In this document: piece by piece, positions 15,617-25,866 of the stretch | Numbering within the stretch: the first letter of the stretch is position 1 | Layout of the letters: the number at the start of each line of letters is the position of its first letter | NCBI GenBank assembly: GCA_002412545.1 | Contig: DHVG01000002.1 | Span: 222,702-286,701 of the forward strand | From: Elusimicrobia bacterium UBA5214 | Lineage (GTDB): Bacteria; Elusimicrobiota; UBA5214 | Length of the DNA stretch: 64,000 nt | Reading direction: 5' to 3' | Notes under the pieces: generated by a model | Seen by the model: only the letters and a program-made list of their open reading frames with translations | The model's database searches: none | Told to the model about the DNA's origin: nothing | Made by a program: the position numbers and the translations under genes

Positions 15617-16690
15617 ATGGAAAACAGTAATTATGCTTGTGCAGTTGGCAAGATACGTGCCTTAGAAAATCAATTGCTAAGAAATTCTGATTTTGAACGT
15701 CTTCTTGAGGTGGATAATGCGGGGGATGTCCTCCGTGAACTTAGTGATACTCCTTACGGTGAATATCTCAGCCGAATTAAAGATGTAAACGAATTTGAAC
15801 TTCTTCTTACCGAAGAATTAAAAAGGACATATAACTTAATCCGAGAACTTTCTCTTCATCCAGAAATAACTGATTTATTTTTCTTAAGAAAAGATTTACA
15901 TAATCTTAAAGTTATTTTGAAAAATAAATATACCAGCACTACTGATGAAGAACACCTAATTGATTTAGGACTTTTTCCTTTACCGGTTCTGAAAGAAATG
16001 GTAGCAAAAAACGATTACTCAAAATTTGTTAATCCAATAATTATTAAGATGATTAATCAGGCAATCGGACAGTTTGAATTAACCGGAGAGAGAACACTTA
16101 TTGATTTTGTTTTAGATGCTGCTCTTTATGAAATATCACTGGAGACAGCAGAAAGATATAGAAATCGTTTTTTGGAAGCGTTATTTAAATTAGAGATTGA
16201 TACAATTAATCTTAAAACATTAGTTAGATTCATTGTAACAAAAAGGGATAAAAGATATTTTAAAGATGTATTAATCCATGGGGGGTATCTCCCTTATGAG
16301 TTTTTTTTAAGAGAAATTGGTGATAATGAAGAAAATCTACCTCAAAAAGTACACAAAGAAAAATATGTAGAATTAATTTCTTACAAAGGGAATTTTAGTG
16401 ATAAGGAGAGGAATATATCATTCCTTGAAAATTATGAAAAAATTATTAATCTTGGGATTAATCATTGGGAAAAAAAACGCAGTTTTTCCTATTTAGAAAA
16501 ACTTATTGACGATTTTCTTATTGAATATCTAAAGAAAGCAAAATATATTCCTTTTGGAATTGAGCCACTAATTGCTTATCTTCTGGCAAAAGAGATGGAA
16601 ATAAAAAATATACGGATAATTATAGTTAGCAAAATTGCTAAATTGTCTTCAAGAACAGTCCAGGAAAATTTAAGGGGAACGTATGTCTAA
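15617..16690 (+). CDS. V/A-ATPase subunit C (d subunit)
   Basis: A 357-residue all-helical protein that caps the proteolipid ring and links it to the central axle. Seen: YACAVGKIRALENQLL at the start, DLHNLKVILKNKY near residue 93, IDTINLKTLVRF and the ending EPLIAYLLAKEMEIKNIRII, all conserved in NtpC/AtpC. It overlaps subunit F by eight bases. Confidence 0.92.
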   Translation: MENSNYACAVGKIRALENQLLRNSDFERLLEVDNAGDVLRELSDTPYGEYLSRIKDVNEFELLLTEELKRTYNLIRELSLHPEITDLFFLRKDLHNLKVILKNKYTSTTDEEHLIDLGLFPLPVLKEMVAKNDYSKFVNPIIIKMINQAIGQFELTGERTLIDFVLDAALYEISLETAERYRNRFLEALFKLEIDTINLKTLVRFIVTKRDKRYFKDVLIHGGYLPYEFFLREIGDNEENLPQKVHKEKYVELISYKGNFSDKERNISFLENYEKIINLGINHWEKKRSFSYLEKLIDDFLIEYLKKAKYIPFGIEPLIAYLLAKEMEIKNIRIIIVSKIAKLSSRTVQENLRGTYV

Positions 16691-17066
16691 AAATGGTGAA
16701 CAGAAAACACCCGCCCGCCATAGCTTCAGTGGAGGTGGGGATAACGAAAAACGGATGATTATAATTGGTGAGAGGGAGGCAGTCTGGATTTTTCAGGGAT
16801 TAGGAATAAGAGTTTCTTTTGTCCAAAGTGTTAATGAAGCAAAGAGTAATTTGGAAGAAGCAATCGGTGAAAAGTATCAATTCATTTGTCTTACCGAAAC
16901 TTATGCCGAAGAGTTGATCCCGCGGGTTAACGAGTTAGCCAGTGACACGGGTATTTGTGTCACGATTATCCCCGGGATTAAAGAAAAGAAAAATTTAGGT
17001 TTTGCAAGGTTACGCAAATTTTCCGAACGAGGTATCGGCGTGGATTTAGTTAGTGCAAAAAGTTAG
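16683..17066 (+). CDS. V/A-ATPase subunit F
   Basis: A 127-residue central-stalk subunit. The family core starts only at RMIIIGEREAVWIFQGLGI (about residue 24) and ends IIPGIKEKKNLG...LRKFSERGIGVDL. The first 23 residues (SKNGEQKTPARHSFSGGGDN) are extra; they are encoded by a GC-rich imperfect palindrome (16708-16740) unlike its surroundings, a further example of repeat DNA in frame. Overlaps subunit C. Confidence 0.88.
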   Translation: MSKNGEQKTPARHSFSGGGDNEKRMIIIGEREAVWIFQGLGIRVSFVQSVNEAKSNLEEAIGEKYQFICLTETYAEELIPRVNELASDTGICVTIIPGIKEKKNLGFARLRKFSERGIGVDLVSAKS

Positions 17067-17272
17067 GTAATTTCAAAAAATAGTAAGCAATTCTTTTTTC
17101 GGGAACCTTCTCCTCACGCTATAATTTTTTGACTAAAGTCAAACTGCGTCAAAAACTTTTCGGTAGACCATGACCTATCGGGATGTCGTTCGGAGAAGAA
17201 CCCCTCAACGATTGCTTGACAAGAACAGAATTAAGATACTATTTTTGTGAAATTACTTAAGAGGTAGAAAAT
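17067..17272 (+). promoter_or_regulatory. Gap between atpF and atpA with an internal promoter
   Basis: About 200 bases in an otherwise tight operon. It holds palindromic phrase-like sequence (TTTGACTAAAGTCAAA; TTTTCGGTAGACC..) and then TTGACA at 17216-17221 followed after 18 bases by TATTTT (or TACTAT after 15), a plausible sigma70 promoter giving extra A/B/D transcripts. AGAGGT six to seven bases before ATG 17273 is the SD. Confidence 0.5.
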
Positions 17273-19033
17273 ATGGTAGAAGGAAAAATAATTAGGGTTG
17301 CTGGACCATTAGTAGTAGCCGAAAATATGCTCAATGTAAGAATGTACGATGTGGTCAAAGTAAGCGAAAAAAAACTTATTGGTGAAGTGATTGAACTTAA
17401 AGAAGACAAAGCGTCAATCCAGGTTTATGAGGAAACTTCCGGGATTGGACCTGGTGAACCGGTATACCCGACCGGGCAACCGTTATCGGTGGAATTAGGT
17501 CCGGGTTTAATTAGTTCAATCTATGATGGTGTGCAAAGACCTTTAGATTTAATTCGACTATTATCCGGTGACTTAGTTACTCGGGGTGTTGATTTGCCGG
17601 GAATTGAACGGAAGAAGAAATGGTATTTCAAACCTCTATTGAAAAAAGGTGCTAAAGTCATTACTGGTGATATTTTAGGCACGGTTCAAGAAACTACGTT
17701 GATTGTGCATAAAATTATGGTTCCCCCTGGAATTGCTGGTGAAATAAGCAAAATTTCTGAAGGTGAATTCACGGTTGAAGAACCAATTGCTGAAATTAAA
17801 CTAACGGATAACGGTAAACGGTTAACGGTGACAATGCTCCAAAAATGGCCGGTGCGTATTCCTCGTCCTTATAAGGAAAAATTACCACCGGATGAGCCAC
17901 TAATTACTGGACAACGGGTGGTTGATACTTTCTTTCCGGTAACTAAAGGTGGTACTGCCTGCATTCCCGGACCTTTTGGTTCAGGAAAAACAGTAGTTCA
18001 ACATCAATTATCTAAATGGGCAGATGCGGAAATTATTGTCTTTGTCGGTTGTGGTGAACGGGGTAATGAAATGGCGGATGTTTTACTTGAATTCCCGGAG
18101 TTGAAAGATCCGCATACTGGTGAACCTTTAATCAAAAGGACAGTACTTATTGCTAATACTTCCAATATGCCGGTAGCGGCAAGAGAAGCTTCGGTTTACA
18201 CCGGAATCACGATTGCTGAATATTTCCGGGATATGGGTTATAAAGTAGCTTTAATGGCTGATTCTACCAGTCGTTGGGCAGAAGCATTACGCGAAATTTC
18301 CGGTCGTCTGGAAGAGATGCCTGGTGAGGAAGGTTATCCTGCCTATTTAGCGACCAGAATTGCTGAATTTTATGAACGTTCTGGTAAAACTGTATGTCTT
18401 GGTAGTGATACCCGTATTGGTACACTTTCGGTTATTGGTGCCGTCTCACCACCCGGGGGTGACCTCTCTGACCCGGTAGTCCAGGCAACTTTGAGAATGG
18501 TAAAAGTATTCTGGTCATTAGAAGATAAACTTGCCTATATGCGTCATTTCCCGGCAATAAGTTGGTTACGCAGTTATTCGCTTTATCTGGAGAATATCAG
18601 TAATTATTTGGCGAAAACGGTGTCTGCAGATTTTCTTCCTTTACGCAGTGAAGCAATGAAAATATTACAAGAAGAAGCAACCTTAGAAGAAATCGTCCGT
18701 CTGGTTGGAATTGAATCACTTTCACCGAAGGAAAGATTAACCTTGGAGACCGCAAAATCTATCCGTGAAGATTTCTTACATCAATTTGCTTTTGACCCGC
18801 AGGATACTTATACTTCTTTGAAAAAACAGTACCTTCTTTTGAAGATAATTATCTTTTTGCATCATCAATGTTTGAAGGCACTGGATGCGGGTATTAATTT
18901 CCGGGAATTAGCGAACTTAAAAGTGCGCGAGAAAATTGCGCGGATGAAATTTAATCCTGAAGAAAAGTTAGAACATTTTGACCAACTTGAAGAAGAAATA
19001 AAAAAAGGAATTGGTGAATTAAAAAATGTATAA
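17273..19033 (+). CDS. V/A-ATPase catalytic subunit A
   Basis: A 586-residue catalytic subunit. Walker [21 protein letters not shown] near residue 236, [13 protein letters not shown], Walker B region [20 protein letters not shown], and the roughly 90-residue bulge domain after residue 110 that marks A subunits ([20 protein letters not shown] equivalent seen as [18 protein letters not shown]). Normal length. Overlaps subunit B by eight bases. Confidence 0.97.
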   Translation: MVEGKIIRVAGPLVVAENMLNVRMYDVVKVSEKKLIGEVIELKEDKASIQVYEETSGIGPGEPVYPTGQPLSVELGPGLISSIYDGVQRPLDLIRLLSGDLVTRGVDLPGIERKKKWYFKPLLKKGAKVITGDILGTVQETTLIVHKIMVPPGIAGEISKISEGEFTVEEPIAEIKLTDNGKRLTVTMLQKWPVRIPRPYKEKLPPDEPLITGQRVVDTFFPVTKGGTACIPGPFGSGKTVVQHQLSKWADAEIIVFVGCGERGNEMADVLLEFPELKDPHTGEPLIKRTVLIANTSNMPVAAREASVYTGITIAEYFRDMGYKVALMADSTSRWAEALREISGRLEEMPGEEGYPAYLATRIAEFYERSGKTVCLGSDTRIGTLSVIGAVSPPGGDLSDPVVQATLRMVKVFWSLEDKLAYMRHFPAISWLRSYSLYLENISNYLAKTVSADFLPLRSEAMKILQEEATLEEIVRLVGIESLSPKERLTLETAKSIREDFLHQFAFDPQDTYTSLKKQYLLLKIIIFLHHQCLKALDAGINFRELANLKVREKIARMKFNPEEKLEHFDQLEEEIKKGIGELKNV

Positions 19034-20414
19034 AGAATATCTTAGTGTGAACAGTATCGCGGGACCGTTGATTCTCGTCCAGGAAACCGAGGGAATTAAA
19101 TACGGCGAAATTGCCGAGATTGAATTGAAAACTAATGAAGTGCGTCGTGGACGGGTATTGGAAGTCAACCGGGATAAAGTTCTTGTCCAGTTATTTGAAG
19201 GGACTACCGGATTAAATACTACCGAAAGCCGGGTACGTTTTTTAGGACGAGGAATTGAACTGCCGGTATCTGCGGATATGCTCGGCAGAATTTTTGACGG
19301 ACTGGGACGGCCGATTGATAAAGGCCCGGCAATTATCCCGGAAAAGAAACTGGATATTAACGGCAGCCCGATAAATCCCTACTCGCGCGATTTTCCTGAA
19401 GAGTTTATTCAAACTGGTGTTTCGGCAATTGACGGGATGAACACTTTAGTCCGTGGACAGAAATTACCGATTATGTCCGGCAGTGGTTTACCCCATAACC
19501 TTCTTGCGGCACAGATTGCTCGGCAAGCAAAAGTTTTGGGTAAAGAAGAGAAGTTTGCTGTCGTCTTCGCCGCTATGGGTATAACTTTTGAAGAAGCAAA
19601 TTTTTTCATTTCCGATTTCCGGCGTACTGGTGCAATTGAACGCACTGTCCTTTTTATTAATCTCGCTGATGACCCGGCAATTGAACGCATCTCTACCCCG
19701 CGGATGGCACTTACCTGTGCCGAATATTTCGCTTTTGAAAAAGATATGCATGTCTTAGTGATTCTTACCGATATGACCAACTACTGCGATGCTTTAAGAG
19801 AAATTTCGGCAGCGAGAAAAGAAGTGCCTGGACGAAGGGGTTATCCCGGATATATGTATACTGATTTAGCGACCAATTACGAACGTGCCGGAAGAATCAA
19901 AGGCAAGAAAGGTTCAATTACCCAAATTCCGATTTTAACCATGCCCGAAGACGATAAAACCCACCCGATTCCCGACTTGACCGGCTACATTACTGAAGGA
20001 CAACTGATTCTTTCCCGCGAACTGCATCGCCAGGGCATCTATCCGCCGATTGATGTTCTACCTTCGCTTTCCCGGTTGAAACAGAAAGGTATCGGTCCGG
20101 AAAGAACACGCGATGACCATGCTAATATTAGCAGTCAACTTTTTGCCGCTTATGCTCGTGGTCGTGATTTGAAAGAGTTAGCCCTCATTCTCGGTGAAGC
20201 AGCACTTTCTGAAACCGATAAAATGTTTATTAAATTTGCTGACCAATATGAGAATAAATTCGTCCAGCAGGGTGAAAACGAAAACCGGAGCATTGAGGAG
20301 ACACTGGATTTAGGTTGGAATCTTTTGACCTTACTCCCGAAAACCGAACTCAAACGGGTCAAAGAAGAAGAAATAGAAAAATATCTTCCGAAAGAAATTA
20401 AGTCCGAATTATGA
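19026..20414 (+). CDS. V/A-ATPase subunit B
   Basis: A 462-residue non-catalytic partner of subunit A. It has [18 protein letters not shown] in place of a working P-loop, and [43 protein letters not shown], both highly conserved in B subunits. Overlaps the end of subunit A. Confidence 0.97.
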   Translation: MYKEYLSVNSIAGPLILVQETEGIKYGEIAEIELKTNEVRRGRVLEVNRDKVLVQLFEGTTGLNTTESRVRFLGRGIELPVSADMLGRIFDGLGRPIDKGPAIIPEKKLDINGSPINPYSRDFPEEFIQTGVSAIDGMNTLVRGQKLPIMSGSGLPHNLLAAQIARQAKVLGKEEKFAVVFAAMGITFEEANFFISDFRRTGAIERTVLFINLADDPAIERISTPRMALTCAEYFAFEKDMHVLVILTDMTNYCDALREISAARKEVPGRRGYPGYMYTDLATNYERAGRIKGKKGSITQIPILTMPEDDKTHPIPDLTGYITEGQLILSRELHRQGIYPPIDVLPSLSRLKQKGIGPERTRDDHANISSQLFAAYARGRDLKELALILGEAALSETDKMFIKFADQYENKFVQQGENENRSIEETLDLGWNLLTLLPKTELKRVKEEEIEKYLPKEIKSEL

Positions 20415-20472
20415 ATGATGAATTATGAATCAAAATCATAACTCATACTTCATAACTCATAATTCATAATTT
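20409..20472. repeat. AT-rich inverted repeat between atpB and atpD
   Basis: Repeated GAATTATGAATC-like units on one side and CATAATTCATAA-like units on the other make a hairpin of about 25 bp. A palindromic phrase of the type scattered through the window; no terminator T-run follows, so operon read-through is expected. Confidence 0.55.
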
Positions 20473-20485
20473 GAGCGGAGCGTAT

Positions 20486-21106
20486 ATGCGTTTAGCCGTT
20501 GGTTCTACCCGGATGGAATTGTTGAAACTGAAAAGACGGATTGCCATTGCCCGCCGGGGACATCGTCTGCTTAAAGATAAACAGGATGAATTAGTCCGCC
20601 GATTCCTTCCTTTGATTGAGCAAGTGGTAAACCTGCGTAAAGAAGTTGAAGAAAAAATTGAACAAGCACAAAAAAGTTTTTTTCTCGCCCGGGCACTGAT
20701 GCCCGAAGAAAACCTTGGTGAAGCGCTGAACTCTTCCCAGATGAAGACAAAAATTAATCTCCTTTATACCCAACTGCTTAATTTGCGCGTACCGAAAGTG
20801 TCAGTAGAATTTACCGGCAGTCCGCATACTTACGGGATGGTTTACACTTCCGCTGAACTTGACCTTGCCTTAATGCGTTACCATGAAGTTTTACCTTTAA
20901 TGCTTGAACTTGCCGCTTTAGAAAAAACCGTAGAACTGCTCGCTTTAGAAATTGAAAAAACCCGACGCCGGGTTAATGCTTTAGAATACACCCTTATCCC
21001 CAACCTGTTGGAGACAATCAAATATATCACCGCAAAACTTACCGAGACCGAACGCGATAATCTTACCCGTCTGATGAAAATAAAAGAAATCGTGAGAGCA
21101 CATTGA
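20486..21106 (+). CDS. V/A-ATPase subunit D (central axle)
   Basis: A 206-residue coiled-coil axle subunit. The ATG at 20486 has GGAG six to seven bases upstream; an upstream TTG is less likely. Seen: MELLKLKRRIAIARRGHRLLKDKQDEL (in part) and the C-terminal RRVNALEYTLIPNL, both diagnostic. Last gene of the operon. Confidence 0.95.
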   Translation: MRLAVGSTRMELLKLKRRIAIARRGHRLLKDKQDELVRRFLPLIEQVVNLRKEVEEKIEQAQKSFFLARALMPEENLGEALNSSQMKTKINLLYTQLLNLRVPKVSVEFTGSPHTYGMVYTSAELDLALMRYHEVLPLMLELAALEKTVELLALEIEKTRRRVNALEYTLIPNLLETIKYITAKLTETERDNLTRLMKIKEIVRAH

Positions 21107-21278
21107 TAAAATCGGTGATTGGGTGATTGGGTTATTAGGTTATTGGGTCAATGAGTGGTTAAGTGGATATGTGGTTAGGTAGAGGAAATTGCTGGGGAGA
21201 AACAGCAATGAAGTTGTTCAAAAACATCTTTGATTACCGCTGAAACAATTGGTAAAAATGTAGGAACATACTAAAACC

Positions 21279-22025
21279 ATGGGGATGCTTATTATGAAAA
21301 AGGATTATTATAACAAGGCAGTGGAAGATTCTACGGAAGCAAAACAGACAAACACAAGAGAAGCAGAAGCATACTGCAACCATGGGGTTGCTTGTTATAG
21401 AAAAGGATTACATGATAAGGCAATAGAATGCTACACAAGAGCAATACAGATAAACCCAAAATTAGAAGACGCATATTACAACCGCGGGTTTGTTTATGCT
21501 GAAAAAGGATTATATGGTAAGGCAATAAAAGATTACACAAAAGCAATATGGATAAACCCAAAATCTAATGATGCATATTACAACCGTGCGAATGTTTATA
21601 TTGCTAAAAAACTATATGATAAGGCAATAGAAGATTATACAATGGCAATACAAATAAATCGAGAAGATACATTTGCATACTATAAGCGCGGGATTGCCTA
21701 TTCTGGAAAAGGATTATATGACAAAGCAATAGAAAATTATACAAAAGTAATACAGATAAACCCGAAATTAGAAGGTGCATACTACGAGCGCGCACTTGCT
21801 TATAGTAAGAAGGGATTACTTGATGAAACAATCGAAGATTGCACAAATGCGATAAAAGCAAATCCAAAATATAGAAATGCATACCTTACCCGCGGTGCTG
21901 CTTATCATAGTAAAAGTTTAGATAAATTATGTATTTCTGATTGGGAAAAAGCCGCAGATTTAGGTGACGAAGAAGCAATACAAAAATTAGGAGAAATTTT
22001 TAATATTGACTATTTGGTCACCTAG
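21279..22025 (+). CDS. TPR repeat protein with decayed 5' end
   Basis: A 248-residue protein with about six TPR units (AYYNRGFVYAEKGLYGKAIK, ...), a protein-interaction scaffold with no signal sequence. The first unit is out of frame: read one base differently, the DNA before it encodes NHGDAYYEKGLL, so a one-base change in GGATTATTATAA and a TAC-to-TAA change just upstream seem to have cut off an earlier start. The present ATG (21279) has no SD. It may be a pseudogene-like remnant or a protein restarted internally. It lies between the ATPase operon and defence-like genes. Confidence 0.6.
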   Translation: MGMLIMKKDYYNKAVEDSTEAKQTNTREAEAYCNHGVACYRKGLHDKAIECYTRAIQINPKLEDAYYNRGFVYAEKGLYGKAIKDYTKAIWINPKSNDAYYNRANVYIAKKLYDKAIEDYTMAIQINREDTFAYYKRGIAYSGKGLYDKAIENYTKVIQINPKLEGAYYERALAYSKKGLLDETIEDCTNAIKANPKYRNAYLTRGAAYHSKSLDKLCISDWEKAADLGDEEAIQKLGEIFNIDYLVT

Positions 22026-22096
22026 AAATGGGTGTAGAAAAATCGGACAGAGGTAATTTCTAAAGTGATTAGTGATCTAAAAAGGGGGAGTTTAAA

Positions 22097-23269
22097 ATGG
22101 TTCCTTTTTTCGTAGACAACAGGGGAAAAACACTAATTTCTGTTTTCGATAAGTTGCTTCCTGAATCCGAAAAATGTTTAGTTGCAGTTGCCTATTTGAC
22201 AAGTGATGGTCTAACGGCGCTCGGGAAAGTTTTAGGAAGAGTCAGAAATAACGTTAGAATGATTATCGGGACAGGTTTTGGACTTTCTGATCCGAAGGCA
22301 ATTAAGAAACTTAGGAGAATGCCAAAGATTACCTGTAAGATAATGGTAAGCGAATCAAAAGGATTGGATAGTTCATTCCATCCCAAACTTTACATTTTCT
22401 ATCTCAAAAACAATGTTGTTCTCTCGGTTGGGTCGTCTAACTTAACCCATGGGGGGTTAGAAAGAAATGAGGAGGCGAATATAGTCTTGCAATTACCACA
22501 GGAGGCTCCATTGGTCAAACAAGCCGAAAAGAGCTTCGAAAGTTGGTGGGCGAAGGCTTTAATTCCTTCTGATGAACTTCTCAGAAAACTGCAACAAGCA
22601 CATAGAAAGAGGCAAGAATGGGAAAGAAAAGTCACGAGAGAAGAGGAAAAACTACTCTCAGAATCGGAAGAAACGATACCAGTAAAATTTGGGGAGAATA
22701 TGAAGAAGGAGATTAAACAGATATGCAAAGATGTGGGCCCCAAAAGAATACAAATCCGCCGGAGAAGTGAGAATGAAGCGATTAAAATTCTAAGAAAAAG
22801 CAGGAACAACTTCAATAAAAATCTCCTTGAAAAGTTCTTAGAAAAGGCCGATACGGATTACTCGGAGAGAGGGTCCTCTCAAGGACGATTTGTTTCCACA
22901 ATTCTAGGTCGAAACAAGAATTTGATTCTCGGGGATAGCATAAAGAAAATACAGTTACTAATTCGTGAGATTTTCTTTGAAGAAAGAATAGATAAGGTAG
23001 AAGAACTCGTCGGAGACCTAAAAGGAATTAAATACGGATTTGTTTCACTTTTATTATATTTAAAGGACCGAAACCGTTTTAACTTTTATACTCCACATAA
23101 GATAGAACGAGGATTAAGAAATATACGCAAGATAAAAGACAAATTCAGAGGAAATTTCCAAAAAAGATACGAACAGTTCAATCACCTTGCCAACAAAATA
23201 AAATCAGACTGTAACTGTGAACCACAAGCCATGGATATTATATTTGCTGTTAAGGGAGAGGAAAAGTAA
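22097..23269 (+). CDS. PLD-fold nuclease-like protein
   Basis: A 390-residue protein. An N-terminal phospholipase-D-type domain has FHPKLYIFYLKNNVVLSVGSSNLTHGGLERNEEANI (cited in part: HPKLYIF, GSSNLT, NEEAN), which is the HxK..N motif of the PLD nuclease family seen in NgoFVII/BfiI-like enzymes and helicase-linked defence proteins. Only one motif is present, so it would act as a dimer. Residues about 150-390 are charged, helical and unrecognised. GGGGGAG and TTTAAA precede the ATG, as for the AIPR gene downstream. A DNA-cutting defence role is inferred. Confidence 0.7.
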   Translation: MVPFFVDNRGKTLISVFDKLLPESEKCLVAVAYLTSDGLTALGKVLGRVRNNVRMIIGTGFGLSDPKAIKKLRRMPKITCKIMVSESKGLDSSFHPKLYIFYLKNNVVLSVGSSNLTHGGLERNEEANIVLQLPQEAPLVKQAEKSFESWWAKALIPSDELLRKLQQAHRKRQEWERKVTREEEKLLSESEETIPVKFGENMKKEIKQICKDVGPKRIQIRRRSENEAIKILRKSRNNFNKNLLEKFLEKADTDYSERGSSQGRFVSTILGRNKNLILGDSIKKIQLLIREIFFEERIDKVEELVGDLKGIKYGFVSLLLYLKDRNRFNFYTPHKIERGLRNIRKIKDKFRGNFQKRYEQFNHLANKIKSDCNCEPQAMDIIFAVKGEEK

Positions 23270-23304
23270 GAAAACTAGAATGTAGAAAATATAGGAATTA
23301 GAGG

Positions 23305-23355
23305 AACTAGGGGCGTTTCCTAATTAAATTAAAGATGGAGAAAGAATTTAAAATA
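23305..23355 (+). repeat. Fragment matching the start of the DUF1805 gene
   Basis: About 46 bases here match 25540-25590 at roughly 85 percent, including TTCCTAATT and the codons ATGGAGAAAGAA that open the DUF1805 gene (MEKE). It lies before the AIPR gene while the intact DUF1805 gene lies after it, so the AIPR block is bracketed by direct repeats. The rest of the 23270-23474 gap shows nothing further. Confidence 0.6.
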
Positions 23356-23474
23356 AAGGGACCGTTTCTGTTTTTTTTCTTATGACTTGAATCGTACAGG
23401 GCTTGGAGTGAAAATTTTAAAAGAAGTATAGTCTAAATTTGATTAAATAACACCTTTAATCTGGGAGGTTTAAA

Positions 23475-25205
23475 ATGAACAGAAAAGAATTGTTTGATTT
23501 TACGTTACGAAGCATTAAAGAAAAATCTAAAAAATTCCGGCTTGCAGAACCACAAGGTTTTATTAAATGGTTTATTGAGCTTTATTTTCTTAATCCGCAA
23601 GAAGTGTTTGTTTCTGATGGAAGTAAAGATGGTAAAATCGACTGCTTTTTTAACACCAATAATGGGCGAAACGTTAAACATTATCTGGTAAATGCTAAAT
23701 ACACTTCCGAATATGATAATAAGGCTCCAGTTAAGTTTTATGAAGAGATTTCTTATTTTTGTCATGTTGTTCAAAATAAAGATGCTAGAGGAGAGTATTT
23801 GCAAAAAGCGGTTAAGCCAGAATTAGCCCAAAGATATAAAAAATTATTTGATTACTATGATGCTGGCACAGCCAATTTAGTTTTCGTAACTAATCATACG
23901 AAAAATGATCCCCATTATAAAGAAGTTAAAGAATTATCCATAAAGATATTTCATTTGGATGATCTCATCCAGTTTATTGTTGATGATATAGATATTGCGA
24001 TGCCGAGAACAGACGACTTAGTACTTAATGATATTCATAATGTGTTATCGCCTGATAAAAAAGACACAGAAGTCTCTACTTCAATTGTTTTTGCTAAGTT
24101 ATATGATTTTGTGAAATATATGGAAGATGATCCTTACGATTTACTTTTTGCGAGAAATGTAAGATTGGATTTGGGGAATACTCAAGTCAATAAAGAAATA
24201 AAAAAAACATTTGAATCAAAGCCTACTGAATTCGCTTTTAGCAATAATGGAATTACGATGCTTTGCGAACGTCACATACATAATCCCGGCACAAAAGAAC
24301 TAACGATTGTAAATCCTCGCGTAGTAAATGGTTCTCAAACCTTGCATAGTATACGTACTATTCAAACTCCACCATTAAATGCGAGAGTAATGTTGAGAAT
24401 TATTGAAATACCGCCTCTGTATGGCGATGATTTACCTGAAAAAATATCTAAAAAGAAAGATATAATGAATAAAATTGCAATAAGAAGCAATCAACAAAAT
24501 CAAATAAAACTGTGGAATTTAGTCGCCAATGATGATTTCCAATTGGAGTTGTATAGATTTTTCAGGGGGAAGGGTTTTTTCTATGAACGCAGAGAAAAAG
24601 AGTATAAAACGAGAAGTAGAGAATTAAGGAGCGTCCAAATTTATCAAGGCCCATCATTAACAAGCATGTGTCAGCTTATTTGTTGTTACAAATGGCATGA
24701 CAAAAAATTAGGACCTGCTGTTGCGAGGAATTTAGCGAAGTTATTCGATGGTGCCACGTATGATATTATCAAAGCAACCAATCCCGAACTTGCTTATCAG
24801 CTGTTTCTTTTGGATAAGATAATTTATAAATACTGGGGATTGTTAGCTAACAAAAAATATATCAGCAATCTAAAAAACTACCCGCATCAATCATTATTTT
24901 CTTTAATAATAAAAGTTACAGAATTATCAAATGTTAAGTGGGGGAATCCAGATTTAACTCCGATTTTGGAAGATTACTGTAATAATGATTCAGAATACAA
25001 GAATCTGCGCAACTTTGTTAAGTCTTGTATAGATTTTATATATCAACACTACAAAAAAACTAAACAAGCATATCTGAAGAAAGAGAAAGATGCTCTTTCA
25101 ATTGCTAATTATTTTAAGTCAAATTTATATATGTCGTCGCTATTGAAACAGAACATATATTTTCCGTATAAGAAATTTACCAAAAAATTATTTCTGAAAA
25201 TATGA
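23475..25205 (+). CDS. AIPR-family protein (abortive infection / nuclease)
   Basis: A 576-residue protein. N-terminal residues about 45-75 (SKDGKIDCFFN, HYLVNAKYTS) resemble a PD-(D/E)XK nuclease core. The central AIPR signature is clear: AFSNNGITMLCERH, then IVNPRVVNGSQTLHSI, then KIAIRSNQQNQIK. AIPR proteins were first described in phage-abortive systems and often sit beside restriction genes. GGGAGG seven bases before ATG. It follows the PLD-fold gene with a similar leader (GGAG(G)TTTAAAATG), which suggests joint function or shared origin. The last 60 residues are basic. Confidence 0.82.
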   Translation: MNRKELFDFTLRSIKEKSKKFRLAEPQGFIKWFIELYFLNPQEVFVSDGSKDGKIDCFFNTNNGRNVKHYLVNAKYTSEYDNKAPVKFYEEISYFCHVVQNKDARGEYLQKAVKPELAQRYKKLFDYYDAGTANLVFVTNHTKNDPHYKEVKELSIKIFHLDDLIQFIVDDIDIAMPRTDDLVLNDIHNVLSPDKKDTEVSTSIVFAKLYDFVKYMEDDPYDLLFARNVRLDLGNTQVNKEIKKTFESKPTEFAFSNNGITMLCERHIHNPGTKELTIVNPRVVNGSQTLHSIRTIQTPPLNARVMLRIIEIPPLYGDDLPEKISKKKDIMNKIAIRSNQQNQIKLWNLVANDDFQLELYRFFRGKGFFYERREKEYKTRSRELRSVQIYQGPSLTSMCQLICCYKWHDKKLGPAVARNLAKLFDGATYDIIKATNPELAYQLFLLDKIIYKYWGLLANKKYISNLKNYPHQSLFSLIIKVTELSNVKWGNPDLTPILEDYCNNDSEYKNLRNFVKSCIDFIYQHYKKTKQAYLKKEKDALSIANYFKSNLYMSSLLKQNIYFPYKKFTKKLFLKI

Positions 25206-25569
25206 CCCGCTTATAAAGCTTATAAATCTGTAAATCTATATGACGTTTCTATCTTCTAAATGATTAACGGCGACCTTATTAAAACTAGGGACAGTTACCG
25301 TTATTTCGTAATAAAATAGTCGCTGTCCCATTTTATGTTTTCTCACAATAAAATAAGCGTTGCTTCCCATTCCTATTTTGACTTGTTGTGCGCATAGATT
25401 ATGAATAACTTATAAAAATGGGGACGCTTTTAATTATTTTATCGGATAAGAATAGAAAAATCGGAACATCCTTACTTTCGCATGGATGAATTACCCTTTC
25501 GGTCATCCCGTCGCCTCGCATAAAAAATATTTAGAAAGGAATTGGGGACGGTTCCTAATTGAATTAAAA
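25206..25569 (+). other. Intergenic stretch with GGGACAG hairpin and phrase repeats
   Basis: About 360 bases with no convincing gene. GGGACAG at about 25287 and CTGTCCC at about 25325 can pair, followed by ATTTTAT, possibly a terminator for the AIPR gene. GGGGACG-type motifs recur at 25421 and 25543; in other genomes such units accompany REP-type (Y1) transposases, but no transposase is present. An in-frame extension of the DUF1805 frame to 25486 lacks family similarity. Confidence 0.4.
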
Positions 25570-25857
25570 ATGGAGAAAGAACTTAATATTGCCGGAAAAA
25601 AATTTCAGGGATACGAAATAAAGATTGGGGAGAAAACTTTAGTCTTGATTGTTGGCGAGAAGGGTTATCTTGCCTGCGGGTATTGGAATTTAGAAGCAGC
25701 GGATAAATTCAATGACTGCTGTGCAATTATTACCGGGGTGAAGATGGTTGAAGAAATGTTAGAAAAGAAAGTGGTCGCGGTAAGTAAAAAAGCGCTGGAA
25801 TTAGGAATACATACCGAGATGACCGGAAAAGAAGTCCTTGAGAAAATTCCTGCCTGA
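25570..25857 (+). CDS. DUF1805 domain protein
   Basis: A 95-residue protein matching DUF1805 over its length: KFQGYEIKIGEKTLVLIVGE, GYLACGYWNLEAADKF, VTGV-like ITGVKMVEEML and MTGKEVLEKI. The function is unknown; the fold is reported as small alpha/beta. The start MEKE is chosen because the family starts there; no SD is seen, and a longer frame begins at 25486. A broken copy of this start lies at 23305. Confidence 0.75.
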   Translation: MEKELNIAGKKFQGYEIKIGEKTLVLIVGEKGYLACGYWNLEAADKFNDCCAIITGVKMVEEMLEKKVVAVSKKALELGIHTEMTGKEVLEKIPA

Positions 25858-25866
25858 AAACTTGAG

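Noticed and set aside
12017..21106. Reading the ATPase operon as F-type
   Set aside because: Subunits I, C(d), E, D and the A subunit with bulge domain are V/A-type; no F-type a, b, delta or epsilon is present.
25205..25569. IS200/REP-type transposase remnant near the GGGGACG motifs
   Set aside because: No HUH or Tyr transposase motif could be found in any frame; only short motifs similar to those around such genes are present.
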